Part shown: positions 1-6,774 of the stretch, piece by piece
Layout: each line of letters opens with the position of its first letter
How positions within the stretch are numbered: the stretch's first letter is position 1
NCBI GenBank assembly: GCA_030583905.1
Contig: CP129481.1
Location: 2,196,136 to 2,260,135, forward strand
Length of the DNA: 64,000 nucleotides
Direction: 5' to 3'
DNA from: Anaerolineales bacterium
Lineage (GTDB): Bacteria; Chloroflexota; Anaerolineae; Anaerolineales; Villigracilaceae
Program-made: the position numbers and the translations under genes
Notes under the pieces: model-generated
The model's input: the letters and a program-made list of their open reading frames with translations, nothing else
The model's database searches: none
What the model was told of the DNA's origin: nothing

Positions 1-1
1 C

Positions 2-424
2 ATGAAAATCGGAACCATGTTCAAGGATATTCTGGCGTCGTTCTTCAAAAAGAACAGCACGCAGATGTATCCTTTCGAGAAACATCCCACCCCCGAACGG
101 TTTCGCGGCAACCTGTTCTACGACCCCGCCAAATGCACGGGCTGCTGCCTGTGCGTAAAAGATTGTCCATCTAAAGCCATCGAGTTAGTGACCATTGACC
201 GCGCCGCCAAACGCTTCGTCCTGAAATATCACATGGACCGTTGCATCTACTGCGGACAATGCGCCTTGAATTGCCGCTTCAAATGTATGGGCATGTCCAA
301 CAAAGATTGGGAACACGCCGCGCTGAACAAGGAAGAATTTGCCGTGTTTTATGGAAAGGAAGAGGATGTCCACGAAATGCTGGAGAACCTCACTAAGCCG
401 CCTGTTGACTCAACAGGCGAATAA
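2..424 (+). CDS. Two-[4Fe-4S] ferredoxin-type subunit of a membrane-bound [NiFe] hydrogenase (NuoI/HycF/MbhN-like)
   Basis: 140-residue NuoI-like iron-sulfur protein. It carries two complete [4Fe-4S] motifs: Cys45, 48, 51, 55 (CTGCCLCVKDCP) and Cys81, 84, 87, 91 (CIYCGQCALNC). Small subunits of this type pass electrons to or from the catalytic subunit of group 4 energy-converting hydrogenases or complex I-like enzymes. The next gene is a hydrogenase maturation protease, which favours hydrogenase over complex I. The ATG is at base 2, so a longer 5' end outside the window cannot be excluded, although the length fits the family. The remaining hydrogenase genes presumably lie upstream of the window. 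Confidence 0.75.
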   Translation: MKIGTMFKDILASFFKKNSTQMYPFEKHPTPERFRGNLFYDPAKCTGCCLCVKDCPSKAIELVTIDRAAKRFVLKYHMDRCIYCGQCALNCRFKCMGMSNKDWEHAALNKEEFAVFYGKEEDVHEMLENLTKPPVDSTGE

Positions 425-932
425 ACGAATTGCCATCGTCGGCATCGGCAATGAGTTGCGCGGCGATGATGCGGCAGGGATGCTCGTTGTCCGTGCTTTG
501 AGTTTGCGTGTAGTCAATTTAGACAGTTTGCGAATTATTGAAGGTGGACACATCCCCGAAAACGCCACAGCCAACTTGCGAAAACTCGCCCCCGATTTGG
601 TGCTGCTTATCGACGCCGCCGATATGGGAAAAGAAGCGGGGAGCATTGCGCTCATCCCCATGGAACAGATCGAAGGAATGAGCGCCAACACACACAGCCT
701 GCCGCTGTCCATGCTGGCGCGCTATTTGACCTTGGAATTAAATTGCGAAGTCGCCCTGCTTGGGATTCAACCGAAGTCGGTTGAAATGGGTGAGCCTGTC
801 AGCGATGAAGTGAATCAAGCAGTCAGAGACATTGCCGAAGAAATGTCCACGCTTTGCTCGGAATGTTTCTCCAACCCTGCTTCGACCACAATGCGCGGTA
901 CGATCTCTTCCCAGCCGACTGCCATCAGGTGA
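405..932 (+). CDS. Hydrogenase maturation protease (HycI/HyaD-type endopeptidase)
   Basis: Nickel-dependent endopeptidase that trims the C-terminal tail of a [NiFe]-hydrogenase large subunit after metal insertion. Family landmarks are visible: GIGNELRGDD near the N-terminus, LIDAADMG in the middle and NTHSLPL, supplying the acidic and His ligands that bind the nickel site. Homology begins at about base 423 (KRIAIVGIGNE), so the TTG at 405 is preferred; in-frame ATGs at 339, 351 and 366 lie deeper inside the ferredoxin gene. The natural C-terminus should fall near base 860. The last ~25 residues are read from the antisense of the convergent MTHFR gene, an overlap of 118 bp. Either start choice overlaps the upstream gene, suggesting translational coupling. 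Confidence 0.75.
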   Translation: MTQQANKRIAIVGIGNELRGDDAAGMLVVRALSLRVVNLDSLRIIEGGHIPENATANLRKLAPDLVLLIDAADMGKEAGSIALIPMEQIEGMSANTHSLPLSMLARYLTLELNCEVALLGIQPKSVEMGEPVSDEVNQAVRDIAEEMSTLCSECFSNPASTTMRGTISSQPTAIR

Positions 933-2305
933 ATGCCGCTCACGCCTTGTTTGGCTTTTACTTTTTCCACCAACTCCAGCGCGATCTGTAAACCTTCTTT
1001 CTGTTCGCCGCCTTTTTCCTTGGCGGCTTCCATGCGTTTTAGAATTGTCTCCGGCACGAACACGCCGGGGATTTTCTTGTCCATGTACGCGGCGGTTTTG
1101 TAATTCTTCAGCGGGGTGATGCCGATCAGAATGTGAACTTTATCCAAAATATTCCGCTTGGAAATTTCATTCAGCCATTCGTCGAGCGCGTCTGCATCAA
1201 AGACTACATTGGTTTGGAAGAACTGCGCCCCCGCGTTGACCTTCTTCTGCTCGCGCAACGCCTGAAACTTCATGTTGGATGCGAACGGTGATGCCGCCGC
1301 ACCGAGGAAATATTTCGGCGAAGTTTTGATCTCACGCCCGTCGAGATATTTCGCTTCATCCCGCATCCGGCGCAGGATCCACAGCATTTGAATTCCGTCC
1401 AAGTCGACAACATCCATGCGCCCTTGCGGACCGGATCCCAGCACCATGCTGTCGCCTGTCAGACACAACATGTTGCGAATCCCCAACGCGGATGCGCCCA
1501 TCACGCTCGATTGCAGACTGACACGGGTATGGTCGCGCCCGGTGATCTGCATCACGGGGTCGGCGCCCAAGTCCAATGCGATCTTGCTGCACGCCATCGA
1601 TGACATGCGCGGAATCGCCGACGCGCTGTCGGTGAAATTGAGCGCCGCGGTATACGGTTTGAGCATTTCGATATTCTGTTTGAATTTGTCCGTGTCGATG
1701 GAAAGGGGAGGCGTGACTTCCGCCGCGACGACGAACTCGCCTGCTTTCAATCTGCGTTCCAGTTCGGAAACGGGTTCGTCATATTTCGGCGCGTGATATT
1801 CTGCATCGCCCTGCCACCAATCGGGCTGGCGCACAGGCTTGAAGATGGAATCCAATGTTTGAGAAACAGAACCAGGCTTCCCCGAAGTCAGACCCGCGGC
1901 GATGGTCTTTAGTCCAATTTTGCCCGCTTGTTCGAACACATCGCCCCAACTATCGTGTCCTGCCTTATTCCAATCCATGGGCGGCAGCACTTCAAGCAAT
2001 AACGCTTCACGACCAAGTTTGAAAGACCGTTCGTAGATCTTATACCAAATGCACGGGCGCGACTCGTCCACGTAACATTTTTCGGGGGTTGAGCCGCCGC
2101 ACGGTCCGTTGCGCAGCCCCTTCGGGCATTCCATCGGGCAGATGAAGGCGGTTTCCTGCAGGAGGCAGTTGCCGCACATGCGGCAGCCGAACAGAGGTCC
2201 CTTGACTGCCAGTTCGATCTTTGCGAGCGCGCGTTTTTTGAGCGGCTGGCGTTTGAACGGCATGAACGGCGGCTGGTAACGGCGACCTGGTGTGAAGCCC
2301 GGCAT
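815..2305 (-). CDS. Methylenetetrahydrofolate reductase with N-terminal Cys-rich (MTHFR_C/MetV-like) domain
   Basis: 496-residue fusion protein. The first ~110 residues hold at least eight cysteines (41, 44, 47, 56, 60, 69, 77, 85; CRMCGNC and CPMECPKGLRNGPCGG) typical of the MTHFR_C / MetV-type zinc or iron-sulfur domain. Residues ~185 to the end form a MetF-type TIM barrel (EVTPPLSIDTDKF, LNFTDSASA, ITGRDHTR, NMLCLTGD). MetF reduces methylene-THF to methyl-THF. The MetV-like domain is associated with non-canonical, ferredoxin- or complex-linked MTHFRs of anaerobes and acetogens. Together with the hydrogenase genes it points to anaerobic C1 metabolism, although methionine synthesis alone is possible. 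The gene is convergent with, and overlaps, the hydrogenase protease gene. Confidence 0.85.
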   Translation of the reverse strand: MPGFTPGRRYQPPFMPFKRQPLKKRALAKIELAVKGPLFGCRMCGNCLLQETAFICPMECPKGLRNGPCGGSTPEKCYVDESRPCIWYKIYERSFKLGREALLLEVLPPMDWNKAGHDSWGDVFEQAGKIGLKTIAAGLTSGKPGSVSQTLDSIFKPVRQPDWWQGDAEYHAPKYDEPVSELERRLKAGEFVVAAEVTPPLSIDTDKFKQNIEMLKPYTAALNFTDSASAIPRMSSMACSKIALDLGADPVMQITGRDHTRVSLQSSVMGASALGIRNMLCLTGDSMVLGSGPQGRMDVVDLDGIQMLWILRRMRDEAKYLDGREIKTSPKYFLGAAASPFASNMKFQALREQKKVNAGAQFFQTNVVFDADALDEWLNEISKRNILDKVHILIGITPLKNYKTAAYMDKKIPGVFVPETILKRMEAAKEKGGEQKEGLQIALELVEKVKAKQGVSGIHLMAVGWEEIVPRIVVEAGLEKHSEQSVDISSAMSLTA

Positions 2306-2378
2306 GGCTGTCTCCTGAGATTATATATTATATATAATTTTACCCAGACTCAATTCTTTTGGGAAGTGCCCGACTGGG

Positions 2379-2384
2379 TATAAT
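2379..2384 (+). promoter_or_regulatory. -10 hexamer for a possibly leaderless transcript
   Basis: A perfect TATAAT lies exactly 7 nt upstream of the ATG at 2392. A transcript starting at the usual distance from this -10 would begin at or next to the start codon. No purine-rich ribosome-binding site is seen, and no good -35 hexamer at 16-18 bp. The same 7-nt geometry recurs at the ROK kinase gene (47920-47925). Confidence 0.4.
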
Positions 2385-2391
2385 TTTCAGG

Positions 2392-3402
2392 ATGAAAAAA
2401 CATATTTTTTGGATGCTGCTCGCGCTTCTTTTCGCGACCGTCGGTCTGCTACCGTCCATACGGGCGGATGCCCGTCTCGGGCATGTTTCCCCCAACCTCT
2501 CCGCCCAGGCTTTGATCGCGGAAGTGAACGCTTTGCGGGCTTCGGAGAATTTGCCAGCCCTTCAGGTCAATCAGATCCTGGCGCGCACCGCGCAGACTCA
2601 CGCAGATTACATCGCCGGCACCGGCGTGCTGACCCAGTTCAGCGCGGATGGAAAACGCCCCTACCAGCGCGCGCTGGATGCGGGCTATTCGGTGGCGGGG
2701 GATATCTCGGTGGGCGGGCTGTTCGCGGAGTTGATCTATTCGGGCTCAACCATCTCTCCAGCGGATGTCGTGAGCGCGTGGAAGAGCGATGCAAGTCAGT
2801 TGCGCTCCTTGCTTTCTCCTGACCTGCGTGATGCTGGCGCTGGCATGGCGGTTGCAAATGGCATCACGTACTATGTGCTGGACCTCGGCTCGGAAGTGGA
2901 CGAATCCCCGCCGACCTCCACGCCGGAAACGCCGGGTCAGTTCGTCATTTCCACAGCCGGCGCGCGCGGCACGGAGGCTGTGATCGTCATCGTCAGTACG
3001 CCGCAACCAGACGGCGAGACGGTCCATATCGTGAGGCGGGGAGATGCATTGTGGAGCATCGCGCTGGCGTACGGCACAACAGTCGACGATTTGAAGCGCC
3101 TGAATCGCCTCGCGTCTGAAAATATCTTCGAGGGGCAAAGTCTGCAGATCCGGCAGGCGGTGACAGGCACACCGCCTCCGACCGAAACCCCAGCTGGGAC
3201 CGCGACGCTTGGCATTCCCACATCCACCGCCACACTTCCCGTTACCGCCACCATCACATCCACCGCCACGCCGGAACCGGTCGCGCCGGCATCCCTTCGC
3301 AGCGGCGGGATGGTGGTTGGCGTCATTGTCATCGTTGCGCTTTTGGCGGCAGGGGTTGGCTCGCTGCTTGGGCGAAAAAAATCAGGAAAAGCGGCGGATT
3401 AA
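2392..3402 (+). CDS. Secreted CAP-domain/LysM protein with C-terminal membrane anchor
   Basis: 336-residue exported protein. From the N-terminus: a hydrophobic signal segment (residues ~5-22); a CAP/SCP-like (YkwD-type) domain at ~35-170 beginning SAQALIAEVNALRASENL and containing ARTAQTHADYIA; a LysM domain (VHIVRRGDALWSIALAYGTT) that binds peptidoglycan-like glycans; a Thr/Pro-rich stalk; a C-terminal transmembrane helix; and a basic tail (GRKKSGK). The upstream in-frame TTG at 2359 is less likely, because signal-peptide character begins at the ATG used here. CAP domains in bacterial surface proteins have varied and mostly unproven functions, so a wall-associated role is inferred from architecture. 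Confidence 0.75.
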   Translation: MKKHIFWMLLALLFATVGLLPSIRADARLGHVSPNLSAQALIAEVNALRASENLPALQVNQILARTAQTHADYIAGTGVLTQFSADGKRPYQRALDAGYSVAGDISVGGLFAELIYSGSTISPADVVSAWKSDASQLRSLLSPDLRDAGAGMAVANGITYYVLDLGSEVDESPPTSTPETPGQFVISTAGARGTEAVIVIVSTPQPDGETVHIVRRGDALWSIALAYGTTVDDLKRLNRLASENIFEGQSLQIRQAVTGTPPPTETPAGTATLGIPTSTATLPVTATITSTATPEPVAPASLRSGGMVVGVIVIVALLAAGVGSLLGRKKSGKAAD

Positions 3403-3453
3403 CATCATGCCCTTTCCATTACATCCGAACTAACCGATTAATCTTCAGCCTGA

Positions 3454-3481
3454 TATACTTTTGTTGTGAAAATTAACACAA
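3454..3481 (+). promoter_or_regulatory. Promoter -10 with Rex-like (TTGTGA-N6-type) operator upstream of the formate-channel gene
   Basis: TATACT at 3454-3459 is followed at 3464-3481 by the 18-mer TTGTGAAAATTAACACAA. This is close to the Rex redox-repressor consensus TTGTGANNNNNNTCACAA (11 of 12 fixed positions). The site would cover the transcription start, which suits a repressor. Rex releases DNA when NADH/NAD+ is high and typically controls fermentative genes. A Crp/Fnr-family regulator is the main alternative reading. Confidence 0.5.
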
Positions 3482-3501
3482 ACAGTAGAAAGGGATAGCC
3501 A

Positions 3502-4389
3502 ATGACTGAAGTACGGATCGACTCGCTGTTGCCCGCCGAAATGGCGACACGGGCGGAGTATCTCGGCGTCCGCAAGGCGGAGATGCCCGCCATAAACATG
3601 CTGATGCTTTCCATTTTAGCGGGGGCGTTCATCTCTCTGGGCGCGATCTTTGCCACAACAGTGGCAGCAGGCGGTATGTCCGTTACGGCAGCGGATGGGG
3701 CGGTGGCATACACCACAGGTTTGCCTTACGGCGTAACGCGTTTGTTGACCGGATTGGTCTTTTGTCTCGGACTTATTCTGGTCGTCGTCGGCGGCGCGGA
3801 ACTGTTCACGGGCAACAATCTGATCGTGATGGCATGGGCGAGCGGCAAGGTGACCGGGCGTGCTCTGCTCCGCAATTGGGTCATTGTGTATATTGGAAAT
3901 TTCCTTGGTTCCATTGGCACAGTGATACTGATGTTCTTCTCGAAACAATATACGTTCGGTTCCGATTCTGTCGGTCTTGCCGCCCTGCGGATCGGCGTTG
4001 CGAAAGTCGAGCTTGAATTTGTCCAGGCGATCGCGCTTGGCATTCTTTGTAATGCGCTTGTTTGTCTCGCCGTGTGGCTGACATACAGCGCGCGCACCAC
4101 GCTGGACAAGATCGCCTCGATCGTCTTCCCGATCACTGCCTTTGTCGCCGCTGGTTTTGAACACAGCATTGCGAACATGTACTTTATTCCATACGCCTTG
4201 TTCATCAAGAACTTCGATCCTGCGTTCATGGAGAGGGTCGGCGGCAAGGTTGCCAATTTGGACATGCTCACATGGGATGCATTCTTTGTCAACAACCTGA
4301 TTCCTGTTACGATTGGGAATATAATAGGCGGTGCGGTGCTGGTTGCCGCCATCTACTGGGTCGTATTCTTGAGAGCAAAGAAAGATTAA
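3502..4389 (+). CDS. focA: Formate/nitrite transporter (FNT) family channel, FocA-like
   Basis: 295-residue polytopic protein with the FNT signatures: GGAELFTGNNLIV on the second to third helices, GILCNALVCLAVWL, and GFEHSIANMYFIP near the C-terminal half. FNT proteins form pentameric channels for formate, nitrite or hydrosulfide with six helices per subunit. The purine-rich AGAAAGGGA precedes the ATG. It is followed 12 bp downstream by a stand-alone Lrp-type ligand-binding protein, probably in the same transcript. Formate is the preferred substrate because of the neighbouring hydrogenase and MTHFR genes and the Rex-like operator, but substrate specificity cannot be read from the sequence alone. 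Confidence 0.85.
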   Translation: MTEVRIDSLLPAEMATRAEYLGVRKAEMPAINMLMLSILAGAFISLGAIFATTVAAGGMSVTAADGAVAYTTGLPYGVTRLLTGLVFCLGLILVVVGGAELFTGNNLIVMAWASGKVTGRALLRNWVIVYIGNFLGSIGTVILMFFSKQYTFGSDSVGLAALRIGVAKVELEFVQAIALGILCNALVCLAVWLTYSARTTLDKIASIVFPITAFVAAGFEHSIANMYFIPYALFIKNFDPAFMERVGGKVANLDMLTWDAFFVNNLIPVTIGNIIGGAVLVAAIYWVVFLRAKKD

Positions 4390-4401
4390 AAAGGAGAAAC
4401 C

Positions 4402-4632
4402 ATGAAAGCGTATATCATGATCAAAATCCGTGCCGGAGATGTCAAGGATGTTGTCAACCACCTCCGCAAAGTTGAAGATGTCGTCGAAGCGCACATGACC
4501 TTCGGTCCATATGATGCGGTTGCGGTGGTGGACACAGCCGACATCGCCAAGCTTGGAAAGATCACCGCGCTGGAGATCCAGCCCATCCCCGGTGTCGAAC
4601 AGACACTGACCTGCCTTGCGGTGGATGTATAA
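4402..4632 (+). CDS. Stand-alone Lrp/AsnC ligand-binding (RAM) domain protein
   Basis: 76 residues that match only the C-terminal effector-binding domain of Lrp/AsnC regulators (KAYIMIKIRAGDVKDV, EAHMTFGPYDAVAVV, TLTCLAVDV). The helix-turn-helix half is absent. Single-domain members of this family form oligomers that bind small molecules such as amino acids. It lies directly behind the formate channel with a good ribosome-binding site (AAGGAGAAACC) and is followed by a strong terminator, so the pair forms a two-gene operon. A role in modulating the channel or sensing its substrate is inference only. Confidence 0.8.
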   Translation: MKAYIMIKIRAGDVKDVVNHLRKVEDVVEAHMTFGPYDAVAVVDTADIAKLGKITALEIQPIPGVEQTLTCLAVDV

Positions 4633-4655
4633 TCTCCAATTCTCCCGTTTTCTAA

Positions 4656-4687
4656 AATCGGGCTGGCTTTGTCAGCCCGATTTTTTC
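4656..4687 (+). terminator. Rho-independent terminator of the FNT/RAM operon
   Basis: A perfect 10-bp stem (AATCGGGCTG at 4656-4665 with CAGCCCGATT at 4673-4682) with a 7-nt loop is followed by a run of T. It lies 23 bp after the RAM gene stop codon. Confidence 0.85.
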
Positions 4688-4722
4688 TAGTAGAATAAAC
4701 AAAGATTTCCTTAGTGTTTGAA

Positions 4723-4824
4723 ATGAAACGACTTGCCCCATTCGCCTTTACCCGTTTTCTTATTGTGCCCTGTTGCGCTGTATTTGTTTCCCTGCATTTT
4801 GAATGTAGCCAGCCCGCGTCGTGA
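4723..4824 (+). CDS. Possible 33-residue leader or small protein upstream of the ABC exporter
   Basis: ATG at 4723 opens a 33-codon frame (MKRLAPFAFTRFLIVPCCAV, then VSLHFECSQPAS) with a basic start and a hydrophobic core. It is followed 7 bp later by a terminator-like hairpin and then by the exporter gene. A -10-like TAGAAT lies at 4691-4696, but there is no clear ribosome-binding site. It could be a leader peptide, a small membrane peptide, or a chance frame inside a leader RNA. Confidence 0.2.
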   Translation: MKRLAPFAFTRFLIVPCCAVFVSLHFECSQPAS

Positions 4825-4831
4825 AAGAAAC

Positions 4832-4863
4832 AAAAGCGGATATCTGCCGGATATCCGCTTTTT
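4832..4863 (+). terminator. Hairpin with T-run between the 33-codon frame and the ABC exporter (terminator or attenuator)
   Basis: A perfect 12-bp inverted repeat (AAAAGCGGATAT at 4832-4843, ATATCCGCTTTT at 4851-4862) with a 7-nt loop and terminal T residues. It ends only 24 bp before the exporter start codon, so a transcript from upstream would be stopped or attenuated before the exporter. Confidence 0.6.
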
Positions 4864-4886
4864 ACACCTGACATTATTTTCCTGTT

Positions 4887-6710
4887 ATGAAAAATCTTCT
4901 TCGTATCACACCCTTTCTCAGACCGTATGTGCGGCAGATCGCCGTCACATTGGTGACCCTGCTGACCCTTACGGGACTTAATCTGATCGTTCCGCGCGTC
5001 ATTCAATCCGTGATCGACGATGGACTCATACGCGGCGATACCGCCTATCTGGTGCGCGCCGCGCTTCTTCTGCTCGGACTTGGGCTTGGTTCTGCGCTTC
5101 TGAGCATGGTCAACCGTTATGTTTCAGAGTGGGTCGCCGTGCATGTCGGCTATGACCTGCGCAACCGCATGTATGACCATATCCAGTACCTGCCGTTCGA
5201 ATACCATGACCACGCCCAATCGGGGCAGTTGATCTCGCGCTGTATCGAAGACGTGCGCGCCATCGAGCGTTTCTCCGGCTCATCCATCGCGGAATTGGTG
5301 CGGTTCGTGCTGCTGACAGTCGGCATCCTTGCCGTGATGCTTTCCACGAACGTCACGCTGGCGCTGATCGCGCTCCTGCCGATGATCCCCCTGATCCTGA
5401 TGACGGGCAATTTCGGCACGCGCATCGGCAAGTTGTTCTTCGCAGTGGATGCGGCGGTGGGCGAAGTCTCCAACCGTTTGCAGGAGAATGTGACCGGCGT
5501 ACAGGTCGTCCGCGCCTTTGCGCGGGAGAACTTCGAGATCAAGCGCTTTGAAGCCGCCAATATGGACGTGTTCCGCAAGTGGGTCAAGGTCATTGACGAG
5601 TGGGCGAAGATCATGCCGACCACCAACTGGCTGACCACGCTTGGCACGATCCTGATCCTGTTCTTTGGCGGACAGATGGTGATGAGCGGCGAACTGACCG
5701 TCGGCGCGGTGGTGGCGTTCAATGCCTACATCCTGATGCTGGCGGAACCTGCCCAAGCACTGACGGGGCTTGTCAACGCGGGCGGCGAAGCGGCGGCGGG
5801 TGCCAAGAGGGTGTTCGAAGTTCTGGATGTGGAACCAGCCATAAAGTCCGGAGAAGATGCGGCGGCGTTATCCACATTGAGCGGCGAAGTTGCATTCAAG
5901 CGCGTCTCACTGCGCTATCAGGATGAGAAGACCGAGTCGCTTTCGGATATCAACGTGCATGTGAAACAGAACCAGATCATCGCCTTGATCGGACCGACAG
6001 GCTCGGGCAAGACATCGCTGGTGAATTTGATCCCCCGCTTTTACGATGTGACCGAGGGCGCGGTGCTGGTGGATGGACACGATGTGCGCGATGTGAACCT
6101 GACATCCCTGCGAAGGCAGATCGGGATCGTGCTGCAAACGTCGCTGTTGTTCTCGGATACCATCCGCGCGAATATTGCCTATGGCAGACCCGATGCGACC
6201 GATGAAGAGATTTTTGCCGCCGCCAAAGCGGCGCAGGCGCATGAATTCATTACGGGCTTCACGAAGGGATATGACACCATCGTGGGCGAGCGCGGCGTGA
6301 CGCTCTCCGGCGGACAGCGCCAGCGTGTGGCGATCGCGCGCGCGTTGTTGATGGACCCGCGCATTTTGATCCTCGATGATTCGCTTTCGAGCGTGGATAC
6401 ACAGACGGAGAAGCTCATCCAGGCTGCGCTGGATACCTTGATGGAAGGTCGCACCACCTTTGTGATCGCGCACCGTATGAGCACGGTCCGCCGCGCGGAT
6501 ATGATCTTGGTGATGGATAAAGGCAGGATCGTCGAGCGCGGCACGCATGACGAATTGCTCGCCAAGGGCGGCTTGTATAAGGAGATCCACGACCTGCAAT
6601 TGCAGCTGCGGGACACCTTTGAAGACGAAATGAAGGAAGTTGAGTTGATCATCAGCGAGAAACCGACGCATGAGAACACCATCATTTCGGGCAGGTCAAA
6701 TTCAGGATAA
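4887..6710 (+). CDS. ABC exporter half-transporter A (degenerate-site subunit)
   Basis: 607 residues: six-helix type 1 exporter membrane domain (~1-320) followed by a nucleotide-binding domain (~335-580). The Walker A is GPTGSGKTS, the signature is the canonical LSGGQRQR and the Walker B is ILILDDSLSSVD. Position 498, normally the catalytic Glu, is Asp (D497-D498). The partner encoded immediately downstream has a normal Walker B but an altered signature. This reciprocal pattern marks heterodimeric exporters of the TM287/288 or BmrCD type, with one active and one degenerate ATP site. The substrate is unknown; multidrug or lipid export is typical. A start with weak ribosome-binding sequence follows an upstream hairpin. 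Confidence 0.85.
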   Translation: MKNLLRITPFLRPYVRQIAVTLVTLLTLTGLNLIVPRVIQSVIDDGLIRGDTAYLVRAALLLLGLGLGSALLSMVNRYVSEWVAVHVGYDLRNRMYDHIQYLPFEYHDHAQSGQLISRCIEDVRAIERFSGSSIAELVRFVLLTVGILAVMLSTNVTLALIALLPMIPLILMTGNFGTRIGKLFFAVDAAVGEVSNRLQENVTGVQVVRAFARENFEIKRFEAANMDVFRKWVKVIDEWAKIMPTTNWLTTLGTILILFFGGQMVMSGELTVGAVVAFNAYILMLAEPAQALTGLVNAGGEAAAGAKRVFEVLDVEPAIKSGEDAAALSTLSGEVAFKRVSLRYQDEKTESLSDINVHVKQNQIIALIGPTGSGKTSLVNLIPRFYDVTEGAVLVDGHDVRDVNLTSLRRQIGIVLQTSLLFSDTIRANIAYGRPDATDEEIFAAAKAAQAHEFITGFTKGYDTIVGERGVTLSGGQRQRVAIARALLMDPRILILDDSLSSVDTQTEKLIQAALDTLMEGRTTFVIAHRMSTVRRADMILVMDKGRIVERGTHDELLAKGGLYKEIHDLQLQLRDTFEDEMKEVELIISEKPTHENTIISGRSNSG

Positions 6711-6717
6711 ATTTCGT

Positions 6718-6763
6718 CCGCGGGTTTCGCAGAGGTGATCAGTTGCCTCTGAGCGACCTGCGG
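6718..6763. repeat. Intercistronic inverted repeat between the two exporter genes
   Basis: Two 18-nt arms (6718-6735 and 6746-6763) pair almost completely (CCGCGGGT with ACCTGCGG, CGCAGAGG with CCTCTGAGCG) around a 10-nt loop. No T-run follows, so an RNA stability or processing element is more likely than a terminator. Confidence 0.55.
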
Positions 6764-6774
6764 ATATAAAAACT

